Shown here one piece after another: positions 31,334 through 41,600 of a stretch of 64,000 nt of DNA. This stretch comes from Ascarosepion bandense (taxonomy: Eukaryota; Mollusca; Cephalopoda; Sepiida; Sepiidae). The notes below the pieces were generated by a model. The model worked only from the letters and a program-made list of their open reading frames with translations. It was not told the origin of the DNA and made no database searches. The stretch covers positions 472,001-536,000 of the forward strand of contig JBBBDQ010000332.1 in NCBI GenBank assembly GCA_037127315.1, given 5' to 3'. A program made the position numbers and the translations under genes. Position 1 is the stretch's first letter. Each line of letters opens with the position of its first letter.

Positions 31334-31439
31334 TAATATATTGAAATCCTATTGAAACAGCAAGAGGACAACAAAAATAACTAAAATTGAAATAGATCAA
31401 TCATTATAATATTTGTTGTCGGCACCCGCTCGCATCCGA

Positions 31440-32468
31440 GCATCTGTATCATCAACCTCATTCCCTGTTTTTTTTTTTTTTTTTTGTTCCCAACCCCAGG
31501 TGGCGGAGATGGTTGCGAATCAAAGAGAGTTGACGCGGCCATTCACGTGAATTTGGTTTTGTTGAATACCTTTACTGTTGTGGAGGAATATCCTGTCTTA
31601 CCCAGGAATGGGTATAGCCCGGGTTATAAAAGACCGGGAATAGAACGAACTACAGAGGGATCAAGAGTGATTTATTGTACATATTATATTATATTGTATA
31701 TTTATTTTATGTTGTATATAAATAAATTTTTATTGTCATGGGTTATTTTCCCCACTTTTTTAGGTGCTCCTTGTAAGTTTGTGGCATTGTGGTGTATGAA
31801 GGATTGGGAGTTGATTGATGGGTTCTTGTGGTGATTGTGCAAATTGTAATGAGTGAATGGTTCGTGATATTGTTTAGCTAGGTATAGGACAGTTCAGTGA
31901 GTACCAACCTCTTCCTCTCCCCTTTTCGACCTTGCGCCACAATTTTGTATTTTTTACAAAATAAATAGTGCGATCAAGAATGATCGAGAGTGTTCGTGAC
32001 TATGCGAGAGTCTTCGTCATTACACGGGAGTGATCGAGAGTCTTTGTCATTATACGAGCGAGATCGCGAGCCATCGGCCTTAGACGAGAGTTAGACGTCA
32101 CTAGACGGAAGCCTTCTTCTAAAGACGGACGCATACGTCCTATACAGAGACATTGCCTTCTCAACTGTTATTAATGTTAACTGTTCGTTGATGTACTTGT
32201 ATTTAGTTTATTATACTGAGGTATGATAAATCTCTATTTATATATCCTCAGTGTTAAGAGTTATTTCTTGCACTATTCTTTCTCTGTTTATCCCCTCCCG
32301 GGATACAACATTTACTCAGAAGAAACCTAACCCGAAACATATCCTTTGCAGCTCAAAGGGGATTTAGACAGGCGAGATCTGAGGAACCTTGTTGATGTCG
32401 GATGCTTTGTCTGTCAATGTTCGCCGTGGTTATTATTGTGGCGAAATATTCGTCGCCAATTTTTTGTG
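31440..32468 (+). other. Possible LTR or unclassified element region
   Basis: The sequence TGTGGAGGAATATCCTGTC near 31578 is followed by GGGTTATAAAAGACCGGG (TATA-like, 31622-31639), AATAAATTTT at 31721 and repeated GATCGAGAG, ATTACACGGGAG and ATTATACGAG-type units at 31974-32110. A TGT start and an ATACAACA near 32309 would fit an LTR of ~730 bp, but no second LTR is seen. The 116-codon frame at 31484 has no known motif. Confidence 0.3.
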
Positions 32469-32469
32469 G

Positions 32470-32785
32470 AGTTGTTGTGGCGAAACTTCGCTGCAGAGTT
32501 GTTAGTGACCGGTTTGTGCCTGAAGTAAGACCAGGAAACAGAAGGTAGGTTCAAAACAGTGTATTAGATTAACAAGAACATATACACAAAGAAAGTGCTA
32601 GTAATGAGTAAATAAAAATAAGTAGGTCCGAGCGATACAGATACGCTGCTTATTGTCTGACTCGTAGCAGGCTTTACTTACGTACTTAACTACGTTTCTG
32701 ACTGCCCTTAACTGCGTTCCGGAAGTCACGCAGGTAATTATATATAACAAGAGGAAGTGTCCATTCCTCGTAAAAGGGCACAATA
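32470..32785 (-). mobile_element. LTR-like repeat with possible primer-site leader
   Basis: On the minus strand, from TGTGCCCTTTTACGAGG (32785) through CTTGTTATATATAATTACC, AATAAGCAGCGTATC and GGTCACTAACA, then CGCCACAACA. TTGGCGACGA follows at about 32460-32450. TGT start, TATA-like box, AATAA signal and ACA end are LTR-like, and a TTGGCGACG leader is common just after gypsy-type LTRs. A second piece of this family lies at 28708. No gag or pol is visible. Confidence 0.4.
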
Positions 32786-33815
32786 ACAATCACGCCAGCT
32801 CGACTTTCGCTGCTATAACTATAACAAAGGTTATGTTACGAATAGAATATTCCTTTATAATTAAATCTTCGCCACTACATTTATTACGATTATTACTTTC
32901 CTGATGAAGTTTTGGTCACCTTTTCGATTAAAAGAAGCTCTTTCATCTTTTTCATGTTTTGTCTTTGGCATACTTGGAGTGCCAATTATTAACTGAAATC
33001 GAAATTATTAACAGGGTTTACTGCGGCTACCTGAAGCAACAGCTACGAAACCGCGGATAAGAGGGAACACGTTATTAATAACCGATATTTTTATTCATCA
33101 GTTCGCAGAAGTAATTATCAACTTTATTATTCTCACCAGAGATTATCTCCCTTTGAAGCTGTGTAATGTGAGATTTCTTTTATAATATAGACGGATTTTT
33201 AGGATCAGAACTTGAGAGCAATTTTCTTATGAACTCTTTAAAGAGCGTCTATGAAATGTTGCTGTTCAGTTTCAATTACTTACTGGATTGTCCTCGGGTG
33301 GTTTGACAAAACCTATTTTGATAAAGCAAAAAACAAAAACAAACTTTTAGTTACTGAAACCCGGTGTCAAGCATTGGCCTATTGTGACTCTTCGATTGGT
33401 GTAAAACGGAAAAAAGAAGAAGAAACTTAGAAATCCTTTCATATTAGATTATTAGCTTTTATACGGATAGAAACGGAATCAAATTTCGATCAGAGAATTA
33501 TGTTAAGTAGTTCCCAAAAGTTCCCAGAATCGTATTTTTCTTTCATTTTATTTGGTGGAAAGCTAAAAAACTGTTTCTACACTTAACAGTTTTTTCTTTA
33601 ATAAAATAATGGGAACATTTTCACACATCTAGTAAGTACACATGGCTGAATTTTCATAATTTAATCCCGTAATCAAACCAAAATACTTTCTCCATATTCC
33701 CCATGTTTTTGTCGTTTTCAAGCATCCATTCTACAAGTAGTCTAAAAAACCAGTGGCTATTTTTCTCCTGCGAACCATTGCATATTGTCTAATGTTATTA
33801 GCATATAATCCAATA
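32786..33815. other. No recognised feature
   Basis: AT-rich DNA with no frame or repeat I can name. Confidence 0.55.
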
Positions 33816-33819
33816 CAGT

Positions 33820-34445
33820 TTTTTTAATCGTTTCACCCCAAGCAAGGCGGTACAGCCACTGATGCGCAGGGGGTTACATAAGAGTAAGAGGAGGGGATTG
33901 AAGAGAAAAACGAACCAGTTACAGGGGGTGTCAGAGAAAGAACAAGAGAAGGATGGGAACACAGATGTGAAGACAGTTGCGAAGGTAGAGAGAAAAGAAA
34001 AGAACAAGATAGTCGGTGTGATGTAGAAAGGACAGGAGTCAAGTGGGTAAGAGATGGGAATTGATATTGCATTTAAATTCCTGGAGGTTGTAGCCGTCAG
34101 GAAAGCAAGTATATGGAAGGGAGTTCCACAGGCGGGAAGTGTGAGAAAAGGAGCTGATAGGGTAGAATTGTCGGCTGCATTTGGTTGATCTAACTGTAAA
34201 CGGGTGGGACCTTGTTGCCAGGCTGGAGTAAATTCTTGTGGCGAGGGCACCAGTGACTTAATTTCATCGGAGTAGAAGCCATGAATATGTATGTAGAATA
34301 GACAGAAGGAATCCACATCCCGCTGGTGAGAAAGTGGCTGTAGTCGAGCTGCTACGTCGGGACCTATCACACTACAGATTTCACTTTGGAGCCTGTCGAG
34401 AACACTGAGATGAACAGCAGGGGCGCCTGACCATATAAGACAGTA
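33820..34445 (-). pseudogene. Jockey/CR1-like LINE 3' fragment, frameshifted
   Basis: The minus frame begins near 34440 with the counterpart of IEYCCHIWSGAPA and LLDRLQ, continues DVAARLQPLSHQRDVDSFCL, then FYIHIHGFYSDEIKSLVPSP, and loses frame after QEFTPAWQQ. The later ARTSRLWNSLP-like part is in another frame. The 3' end (33822-33890) is the shared end with GTAACCCCCTGCGCATCAGT, then GCCTTGCTTGGGGTGAAACG. Identity to 58105-58908 is high in the 3' end. Confidence 0.85.
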
Positions 34446-34508
34446 TTCTATTTACACAATTAACAAGGGGGGGGTGAGTTTGTTACTTTTCAATAAATAA
34501 TCCAGTCT

Positions 34509-34509
<1 letters not shown>

Positions 34510-34578
<69 letters not shown>

Positions 34579-34592
34579 ACACACACACACAC
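34510..34592. repeat. (CA)n microsatellite
   Basis: About 40 CA units with one CTCA interruption. Confidence 0.95.
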
Positions 34593-34679
34593 TATTTCTA
34601 TCCAGCCATTCTGAAAATCTTACTCTCTTTTAGTTCAGGGCTTTGTTCTCCTGAGTAACCGTCCATTCTACACAACTAG

Positions 34680-34868
34680 AGATGCAGTGGATATCTGCTC
34701 GGAATGAGAACTCGGAGTGCCGAGTTCATATTCTAGTTGAATTCATTGCATTCATTTACGCGCAACGAAAACACTTTTGGAAAAGGTATTAATCCATCCT
34801 TTCTCCCATCAGATATGGGTTGAATAGAAGAACAGATTGGGTTCAATAGCCTTGGTTGGCAACCAGTC
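34680..34868 (+). mobile_element. SINE fragment, diverged, 3' truncated
   Basis: Box A GATGCAGTGGATATCTGCTC, the CCGAGTTCATATTCTAG box-B region, TTAATCCATCCTTTC and CAGATTGGGTTCAATAGCC match the 295-bp SINE up to GGCAACCAGTC. The last third is absent. A complete copy follows ~50 bp later in the same orientation. Confidence 0.85.
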
Positions 34869-34915
34869 AGCTTAATGCCAGTTGCGTATTAGCAAAACAC
34901 GCGTTATGTGCGTTG

Positions 34916-35200
34916 TGGTACAGTAGATATCGACTCGGAACGACAAATCGAGGTGCCGCGTTCGAATTGCAGTTGAATTCCTTGCATTCACTTACGCACA
35001 AATACCCTTGGGAAAGGTATTAATCCGTCACTTTCTTCCAGTTATGGGTTAAATAATAGGACAGATTGGATTTTATAGCCTTGGCTCGCAACCAGTCTAC
35101 AGCAGAAAGCAAAGGCAACCTACAGCGGGATAATGTTCTGCCTAGTCAATCATGTTTCTTTCGAGACATGCATGTATCACATATGGTACTTAACTGACTG
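34916..35200 (+). mobile_element. tRNA-derived SINE, near full length
   Basis: It starts GTGCGTTGTGGTACAGTAG, has box B CGCGTTCGAATTGC and ends TACTTAACTGACTG. The GATCGCC part is shortened near 35166. The 63-codon frame that follows to 35403 has no known motif. Confidence 0.9.
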
Positions 35201-35454
35201 TGTGCCGTTACGGAGGACGACCCATCAACACTAAAATGCCAGAGAATATAAAAAATATAATGGGGCGATGTCGAACAATCCATCCGATTTCTCGAGTGAA
35301 TGGAATCATTTATGGCGTCTCCAAAGAGATACTTAGTTCAGTATTTTTTTCAATTTCACCTCGTAGATTTTTGGAAATAATCATTATGCAAACAAAAGAC
35401 TAACAATCATAAAGAGTATTTTTTTTATTATTTTTCATAATCGTGTCGACCGAG

Positions 35455-35950
35455 CAAATCATTTTATTGCCACTGTTGAGCAGGGGTTACCTAGGAGGTA
35501 ATTTCTGAGAAAAAGTGACAGGTTACAGGCGGTGTCAGGAAGAGGGTAGGAGAATGATGAGAATAGTGGTGGGGGTGGAGTGGATGAAGAAAGGAGCAGA
35601 GAGAGAGAGAGAGAGAGAGAGAGCAAGGATGCAAGGTAGGGAATTAGGAGATGACTATTGGCTTCACATTTGAATTCGTGAAGATTGTAACTGTCAGGAA
35701 AGCAAGTAAACGGAAGGGAATTCCACTAGCGGGAGGTGCGGGAGAAGAAGCTCATGGAGTAGAACTTGCGTTTGCAATTTATTGGTTTCACAGTAAAAGG
35801 GTGGGGACTAGTTGCTAATCTTGAGGCTCGAGCAAATTCATTTATGGGAAGTACCAGTGAGCTAAATTCATCTGAGCAGAAGCCATGGAAGTAATTGTAG
35901 AAGAGACACAGGGAAGCCACATTGCACCAATGGGAAAGTGACTGTGTCCG
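35455..35950 (-). pseudogene. Jockey/CR1-like LINE 3' fragment
   Basis: The minus strand contains the counterpart of CLFYNYFHGFCSDEF.SLVLP, then SFFSRTSR..LWNSLP and FPDSYNLHEFKC, ending in a shortened 3' end with GTAACCCCTGCTCAACAGT. An inserted (GA)n run is at 35599-35622. Frameshifts are present. Confidence 0.85.
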
Positions 35951-35962
35951 AGCTGCATGTAT

Positions 35963-36010
35963 GCGTGTATGTGTGTGTGTGTGTGTGTGTGACAGACAGA
36001 CAGACTGACA

Positions 36011-36049
<39 letters not shown>

Positions 36050-36050
36050 G
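35963..36050. repeat. (TG)n and (GACA)n microsatellite
   Basis: A (TG) run at 35970-35990 passes into about 12 GACA units (35992-36048). Confidence 0.95.
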
Positions 36051-36589
36051 AAAGAATCAGAGAGAGTTTTCGTTTCATATCTATTACGTCGACGGGTGTA
36101 ACGCAATGATCATTACAACTCCAAAGCGAATAACAATTAAAACTAACATAGAAATCTATTTCGAACTGCTGCCAGTCGTCATTAACTTCAAGGCGATAGT
36201 TTTCTCCCAAATCAACGGAGGGAGCCAAATCTCCACTCCAATCGCCTCTAGAAACGTTCCATCATGAACTACCGCAGCGATTTCACCAATGGGGAAATTC
36301 CTTAATGTGGTAAACATCACTTTACTTGTCAACTCTAATACGAACAATTATCCTGCCAAAATCACTCGTGTCAAAACTGTGTAAATGTCCGTCAAAGATC
36401 GTTCGGGTAATGTCAGCTTGAGCAACAAGTTTCAAGAAGTTTTCATGAACAGTTTCGATAAATTACCCTACAATTAGATTTAAGATTAAAAACACTCAGA
36501 TTTTACAAGGCTACAAATATAAAATCACAGTATATTCTGTTTGTTTACCTCACCTCATTGAAATCCCGTTAGAATAATATTTTATTTTT
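36051..36589. other. No recognised feature
   Basis: Mixed-composition DNA; open frames on both strands show no motif. Confidence 0.5.
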
Positions 36590-36720
36590 ATTGTTTTTGC
36601 AATGGTTTTTTTTCTATCTATGTGCTCTGTTCTTTCAGAACGTAGGCGATCATGACTTTCCACGTCTCCCTATCCCTGGTGACTTCTTCTGTTACACCAT
36701 GCAACCCTCGTTAATGGTTA
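36590..36720 (-). pseudogene. LINE 3' end fragment (endonuclease-RT family)
   Basis: TGTGCTCTGTTCTTTCAGAA, then CGTAGGCGATCATGACTTTC and GTTACACCATGCAACCCTCG correspond to the last ~120 bp of the family (compare 23875-23980). Coding is not continuous. Confidence 0.8.
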
Positions 36721-37034
36721 CAACAAATAAAAAGAATTTAAACGGATGGAATTTGATTTTACACTGGTTGTTGATCCTATACAAGCCCCAAGAGCATATC
36801 GATGCACAGGGTTACAGATTAAGAGAAACAATTCTTTATGGCTATATCTGGGAAGATAAAAGTTAACCCTAAATTTGAATAGATTAATTTTATAGCAACC
36901 CGAGAAGCGTCCTCTTGGGAGACGATTCTACAAAGAATCGATTTGTGGTAAGAAGCTGCTCGAGCAGAAATTACACCTTTCTAATGAAATACGAAGTGGA
37001 TAAAGGCAGTTTGCTATAGAGTGAGTGAAAAGGT

Positions 37035-37145
37035 AGATCTTGTCTGTGAAGGTTAGAACTGGTTGAACTAAGAAATGTAGCTCGTCTAAACATTTTCCAT
37101 GGAAATAGCGATTGAGTAGCGAGAGGCTTGCGACGTTTCGTCTGT
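37035..37145 (-). repeat. Dispersed repeat, partner at 57020-57110
   Basis: The minus strand reads CGCTATTTCCATGGAAAATG, then TTTAGACGAGCTACATTTC, then AGTTCAACCAGTTC. A similar plus-strand block is at 57030-57105. The whole unit and class are unknown; neighbouring 36721-37034 and 37146-37400 hold nothing recognisable. Confidence 0.55.
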
Positions 37146-37403
37146 GTCCAAGGGGCTGTGAATGGAAAATTATTAATCACTTTCAAGAACACGGAAACCA
37201 TTTGGACTGTATAGAGACTGAAAAGTGAAAATTTGGCAGCTCTCATTAATATTAAACAGTAGCATTCCATTTCCATGTTGATCTGGCTCTTGTAAAGGGA
37301 GAAGAGGTCATTGTCAGGAGGAGTCAGTACTTACTAGAGTGGTAGTTCAGTTCTCCAGCACCTTTAACAATGCATCGTATGTAACAGTTCCACTTAGTTT
37401 CCT

Positions 37404-37446
<43 letters not shown>

Positions 37447-37467
37447 CATAAATTATAACATGGAACC

Positions 37468-37790
37468 GTAAATTCTACTCCAACAGCTTCTTTTCTCGCG
37501 CTTCCCGCCTGTGGAACTCCCTTCCACAAGTCTGCTTTCCCGACAGTTACAATCTCCAGGTGTTTAAATGTAGGGTCAATAGACACCTCCTATCACACTA
37601 ACTCCCAACTATTCTCACAACACTCTCATCTACCCAACCCTCATTCTCGGTATCCTCACCCGCCTATCACCCACCCTCTGTTATTTCTTATATTTAATCA
37701 GCCTTTCTCCACTCTACGTAGCCCCCTGCACAGTAGTGGCAGTGACATGCCTTGCTCGGGGTGAAACGCTTATAAAAAAAAAAAAAATGT
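37468..37790 (+). pseudogene. Jockey/CR1-like LINE 3' fragment
   Basis: The coding remnant corresponds to FYSNSFFSRASRLWNSLP, then ..CFPDSYNLQVFKCRVNRH.LL. The 3' region then ends ACGTAGCCCCCTGCACAGTA, CCTTGCTCGGGGTGAAACG and a poly-A run (37774-37787). Only the last ~320 bp of the LINE remain. Confidence 0.88.
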
Positions 37791-37796
37791 TACAAT

Positions 37797-37850
37797 ATCA
37801 CTACAAAAGTAGCTATTCTGTTTCGACACTTTTGTGTCTTGTCAAGTGAT
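37797..37850 (-). ncRNA. Degenerate hammerhead ribozyme
   Basis: On the minus strand stem I is ATCAC (37850-37846) with GTGAT (37801-37797), stem II is GACAC/GTGTC with an AAAA loop, the GAAA box is intact, and stem III has six pairs including one G-U. The cleavage residue is A (37802). The first box reads TTGACAA instead of CTGACGA (C3 to T and G8 to A). These two transitions should inactivate it. Confidence 0.6.
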
Positions 37851-38044
37851 GTGATAGTTCTTCCAACAATACTTGCTTATATATAAAATAAAGTAAAAAA
37901 TAAAAAATAAAATATATATATTAGCTCTGTAATTTTAATTACATTGAGCTCTACTCCTAGTATCATTTTTTAATATTAAAACTTTAATATTAATTAGGAT
38001 CAGGTTTTTGGGGTTTACCTTCCTACTTTTCCGTTTGGATTAAA

Positions 38045-38089
<45 letters not shown>

Positions 38090-38284
38090 CATGCAGTGTA
38101 GATATAGAATACTCCAAAGGAGTATCCTGTACATACAGTGGTCGAATCTTTTGTACAATAAAGACGAAAGCTGATGATGGTTCGCCTGAAATAGGCCATA
38201 CTTCCGATTTACCATGAAATAACGTGTCTGTCTTAATTTTTCTTATATATATAATGACACAGTTTATTCACTTTAATAGACGAG

Positions 38285-38415
38285 ATTTATACCGATTTCA
38301 AAGTTTTGTGGGAACACCGTTATCATGCTCTCACTCATCAAGGGAACAAATATCCCTATCTTCATAACGGTTTCCACACGAAACTTCGAAGTCCGCATGA
38401 ATCTGCTCAGCTAAA
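38285..38415. repeat. Imperfect inverted repeat
   Basis: ATTTCAAAGTTTTGTGGGAA, then CACCGTTAT (38297-38328) mirrors ATAACGGTTTCCACACGAAA, then CTTCGAAGT (38382-38412). Confidence 0.7.
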
Positions 38416-38666
38416 GAGACATACTCTTTGTAACTATTAACGTTCTATCTACACCACGATATCGAGTACTTTACGTTTAAAAACCTGCTTGCCAAAATAC
38501 ATTTTATCAGCAATAACCACTTGAAATAAACGTTGGTGTTAAATACTATCACAATTAATCGCTATGTATACATACATGTGTGTGTGTGTGTGTGTGTGAG
38601 TGTCCGTGTGTGTGTGTGTGTGTACAAACAGTAAATACTATCACGATTAAACACTATCATTTGGAT

Positions 38667-38722
38667 GTCTAACTGTACTGATGAGCTGTGATGCAGCGAA
38701 ACAGAACTGTTTGCGAATGACT
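38667..38722 (+). ncRNA. Hammerhead ribozyme of the SINE-linked type, slightly degraded
   Basis: CTGATGA is at 38678-38684, stem II GCTGT/GCAGC with a GAT loop (one G-U pair), GAAA at 38698-38701, and stem III ACAG/CTGT with an AA loop. The cleavage residue is T (38711), which is allowed but usually slower than C. Stem I keeps four pairs, and an outer GTC/GAC pairing (38667-38669 with 38719-38721) remains. A (TA)n tail follows. No tRNA-like head is left; TTGGATGTCTAA precedes. Confidence 0.78.
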
Positions 38723-38741
38723 ATATATATATATATATATT

Positions 38742-39072
38742 GCGGAAGACAAAGACTACCTTATCTAACGATCTTAAGTAAATGAATGACAGAAAAAGAT
38801 TTTAAGAAGGTAACAAAAAAGGCCAATTTTTAAGAGCTACCTCGGACAGGAAATCGTAGAGAGCCATGATTACCAACATCCTGAAGGAACACAGCACTTA
38901 GTAGAAGTATCATTCGTGGCTCACATCTTACACTGTTCCTTTTGCTAACAAACATATATTGTTTTCTATCAGGACTAAAAATTGATTCAGCGAAACAGAT
39001 CTGTCTGCGGATGACTATTTACGCTCTCACACCCTGATTGAGCACTCTGGAAGAATTCTAAACTTTGATATA
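38742..39072 (+). repeat. Segmental duplication, first copy
   Basis: From GCGGAAGACAAAGACTACC to TCTGGAAGAATTCTAAACTT this ~330-bp segment recurs at 41597-41927 with about ten differences. It contains LINE-derived sequence (the counterpart of the MIT.ILKEHS end), unrelated sequence and the 3' half of a SINE-linked hammerhead (CAGCGAAACAGATCTGTCTG at 38988-39007). Confidence 0.92.
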
Positions 39073-39078
39073 ATTATG

Positions 39079-39134
<56 letters not shown>

Positions 39135-39166
39135 ATTGTGTTATAACAATAGTTTATAAAAGCATT

Positions 39167-39225
39167 ATATCACTACACACATTTTTTTTTGTTTCAGAGC
39201 AATATTGTCCTTCTTCAGGTGATAT
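39167..39225 (-). ncRNA. Hammerhead ribozyme, imperfect stem II
   Basis: Stem I is seven perfect pairs, ATATCAC (39225-39219) with GTGATAT (39173-39167). CTGAAGA is at 39218-39212. Stem II has six pairs with one A/C mismatch. The box GAAA is intact. Stem III is ACA/TGT closing a long A-rich loop, and the cleavage residue is A (39174). All core residues fit CUGANGA-GAAA, so it might retain weak activity. The element ends in the (TA)n tract at 39082-39131. A degraded counterpart on the plus strand lies at 40465-40526. Confidence 0.65.
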
Positions 39226-39399
39226 GTTAAAATAAATGGTGCAAATGATTTATTTTGAAAATTTTAGATGAATTCATGGTTATTTAGAAAATTAGTGAGT
39301 GGTAGTTGGGGAAAATGCTTTAGGTATGTCAATATTGTTCGATCAAAAATGAGAATTAGGTAACCATGGAGTTTTAAGATCTAAGTCACAAAAGAAAGC

Positions 39400-40300
39400 A
39401 GACCTGGTGTCTAGACTTGTCATTTTTTAATTTTGTCTGGATAAGATACATCGTGGGGTTATAAATAATTAAAATTGTAGACAATAAATTTTAACAGCAG
39501 GTTGGAGTTTAGATTTTGTATTAAAATTTGATCTTTTTGAAATAGTAAGATTTTTTGCTATCTCTTGAATAAAGGGGTTGGACGTATTAGGTTAGAATTA
39601 GGATTAAATAATTATGCTATAATTATGTATATTGCAGTCAGAAAAACAATTAACTTTTGTGTTGGTGATTTATTTAGTAAAATAATTTTTATTTTTTAAG
39701 TTATATTGTAGTATAAGTTATAAAAGAAACACCGTAGTTAATTAAATTTAAAAGAAAATTATTTTGTCGGAATAAGGTACATAGCGTAACCACACGGTAC
39801 TGAAATAAGTAAGTAATAATTTTTAACAATCGGTTTTTTTTTCATACTTCATGGGTTAAGGGACTGGAATGTTTAGGTTAGAATTAAGATTCAATAACTA
39901 TGGTATCTTAAACTATGTTGTAGTTAAGAAAGCTAATTAAGTATTGTGTGGGTATTTATTTTAGTAAAATAATCTTTCATTTTTAAGTTATATTTGAGCA
40001 TAAATTATAAATGAAACATTGTGGCTTTTTAAATTTTAAAAGAGAATTATTTTGATGGGTAAGATACATTGTGGGACCATACATTATTTAAATGAACAGA
40101 CAACAATCTTCAACAGCAGGCTGGACTTCAGGATTTTTTTTTTTTAATTAGATTTTGTACTGCCACATGAGTAAAGGGGCGAAATGTATAGTTTAGGATC
40201 AGTATTTACTAATTATAGTATACTAAGTTATATTTTAGTTTAGAAGTATAGTGTGGTTCATTTATTTTGGCAAAATAAATTTTAATTCTTAAGTGAAATT
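39400..40300 (+). repeat. Old tandem array, three units of ~290-330 bp
   Basis: Two markers recur: GATAAGATACATCGTGGGG-like at 39438, 39768 and 40058, and TTAGGTTAGAATTAGGATT-like at 39582, 39870 and 40192. Other shared parts are TTTAGTAAAATAATTTTTAT and AACAGCAGGTTGGA. Units differ substantially. The array lies between the hammerheads at 39167 (minus) and 40465 (plus, degraded). Confidence 0.8.
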
Positions 40301-40464
40301 GAAAAAAAAACAACCGCTGAAGTCCAGTCTTTTAAAAACTACAATGTTTCATTTTCTCCAACAACCACCCACTAATTTTCTAAATAACCGTAACTAATTT
40401 TCTAAATAACCGTAAATACACCTTATATTTTCAAAATAAATAATTTTTCACCATTTATATGAAC

Positions 40465-40526
40465 ATATCATTTGATGAAGAACATTATAGTTCTGCAACA
40501 TGAAAATTTTTGGGTGGTAATATAAT
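40465..40526 (+). ncRNA. Heavily degraded hammerhead relic
   Basis: ATATCAT, then TTGATGA, AGAAC/GTTCT stem II, and GCAAC in place of GAAAC. Core C3 and A13 are changed. It is assigned only by its similarity to the 39167 copy. Confidence 0.4.
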
Positions 40527-40660
40527 GCTTTTATTAACCATTGTAATAATTTTCTTTTCAATTTAACTTAAGAATTAAAAATTATTTTGCCAAAATAAAT
40601 GAACCAATATTAAGTAAATGAATGAACAGTAAGTTTTAAACGACGTGTTCTTTCACATTC

Positions 40661-40814
40661 GTGGCCTAGGGGTAGAATCGCCGACTGACGCCAATTCGGT
40701 CTGGTTTCAGTCGTGGGTTAGGAAGCGACCGGAGTCTAAGCCGTACTGATGAGCTGTAATACAGCGAAACAGATCTGTCTGCGGATGACTATATATATAT
40801 ATATATATATATAT
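40661..40814 (+). mobile_element. tRNA-headed SINE with 3'-terminal hammerhead and (TA)n tail
   Basis: The head holds a box A-like TGGCCTAGGGGTAGAATCG (40662-40680) and a box B-like GGTTTCAGTCG (40703-40713), spaced as in a tRNA. It is followed by GGGTTAGGAAGCGACC, then the hammerhead (40733-40790), then (TA)n. The total is about 130 bp before the tail. A second copy lies at 42038-42174. It would be transcribed by RNA polymerase III. No protein is encoded; LINE machinery would have to act in trans. Confidence 0.8.
40733..40790 (+). ncRNA. Hammerhead ribozyme, type I, intact core
   Basis: Stem I inner part: CCGTA (40741-40745) with TGCGG (40780-40784), one G-U pair. Outer part: AGTC (40733-40736) with GACT (40787-40790), separated by an internal loop. 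CTGATGA lies at 40746-40752. Stem II is GCTGT/ACAGC with an AAT loop (40753-40765). GAAA is 40766-40769. Stem III is the palindrome ACAGATCTGT (40769-40778): ACA/TGT with a GATC loop in a monomer, or a 10-bp duplex in a dimer. The predicted cleavage is after C 40779. Every conserved position is canonical. Short stem III hammerheads are known to work best as dimers. Confidence 0.88.
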
Positions 40815-41219
40815 GGAACATCAATAGATAATGTTCACCGCTTAAACGTTTACTCTTTCTACAAAATTACATACACATTAGCACACACAAAATACTAAAA
40901 GAAATAATTAGCCAGTCTTAGTTCACACCAGAATATGTTGAAGTCATAGCCCACTAGAGTGACCGGTGTAGTGGAAATTTACTGTATTCACAACTACCTG
41001 CCATTATTGCAAAATATTCTAGCAAAGGAAAATAGACGATATACTCCGTCAGTCCAAACAAAACATTTGTTTTGTTTTTTGGATTTTTAATGGCATATCA
41101 CCCAATTGCGTCATTTTTAACCCAAAATTTAATATTTTTCTGAATAATCTTTTGTATTTATACACAAAAGGCTGAGAAATTCTCAAGTCTGCTTTTGTTT
41201 TAACATACGAAACCAAAAT

Positions 41220-41600
41220 CCGAAGTAGCACTGAGGTAGAAAAAGTTGCCTTCCAAAAGCTAGGCAAAGTATTTAAAAAAACCCAGAAAATTGTCGTTAG
41301 CAACAAAATAAGTAAGTACTGAAATGTCACATAATATCAGTCCTCCTATATGGCAGTGAATGTTGGACAATATCATCACAGATGAAGAAGACACTTCAAG
41401 GAACAGAAATGTGGCTCTACAGGAGGAAGCTGAGGATACCATTGAAGTAATATGACTAATTTTAAAAGAAAATAGCAAAAAGAAGACATTTATATCTAAC
41501 AGCAGGAAGACACAGTTGGAATTTCTAAAACACATAATGAGAAAGAACGCTTGGAAAATGTGATACTCACTAGAATAATTGAAGGCAGTAGTGACCGCGG
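41220..41600 (+). pseudogene. LINE fragment (endonuclease-RT family), old copy
   Basis: Recognisable pieces in order are KVAFQKLGKVFKKTQKI, then the counterpart of ..SVLLYGSECWTIS, GTEMWLYRRKLRIP and QLEFLKHIMRKN.LENVILT. Frameshifts and stops are frequent. It runs straight into the segmental duplication at 41597. Confidence 0.78.

Noticed and set aside
32905..32945. CTGATGA...CGATTAAAAG, hammerhead-like
   Set aside because: GAAA is absent and stem II cannot form. Chance match.
35842..36228. 128-codon minus-strand open frame with Cys-Leu-Ser-Val repeats
   Set aside because: It runs through (GACA)n and (TG)n microsatellites and LINE antisense sequence.
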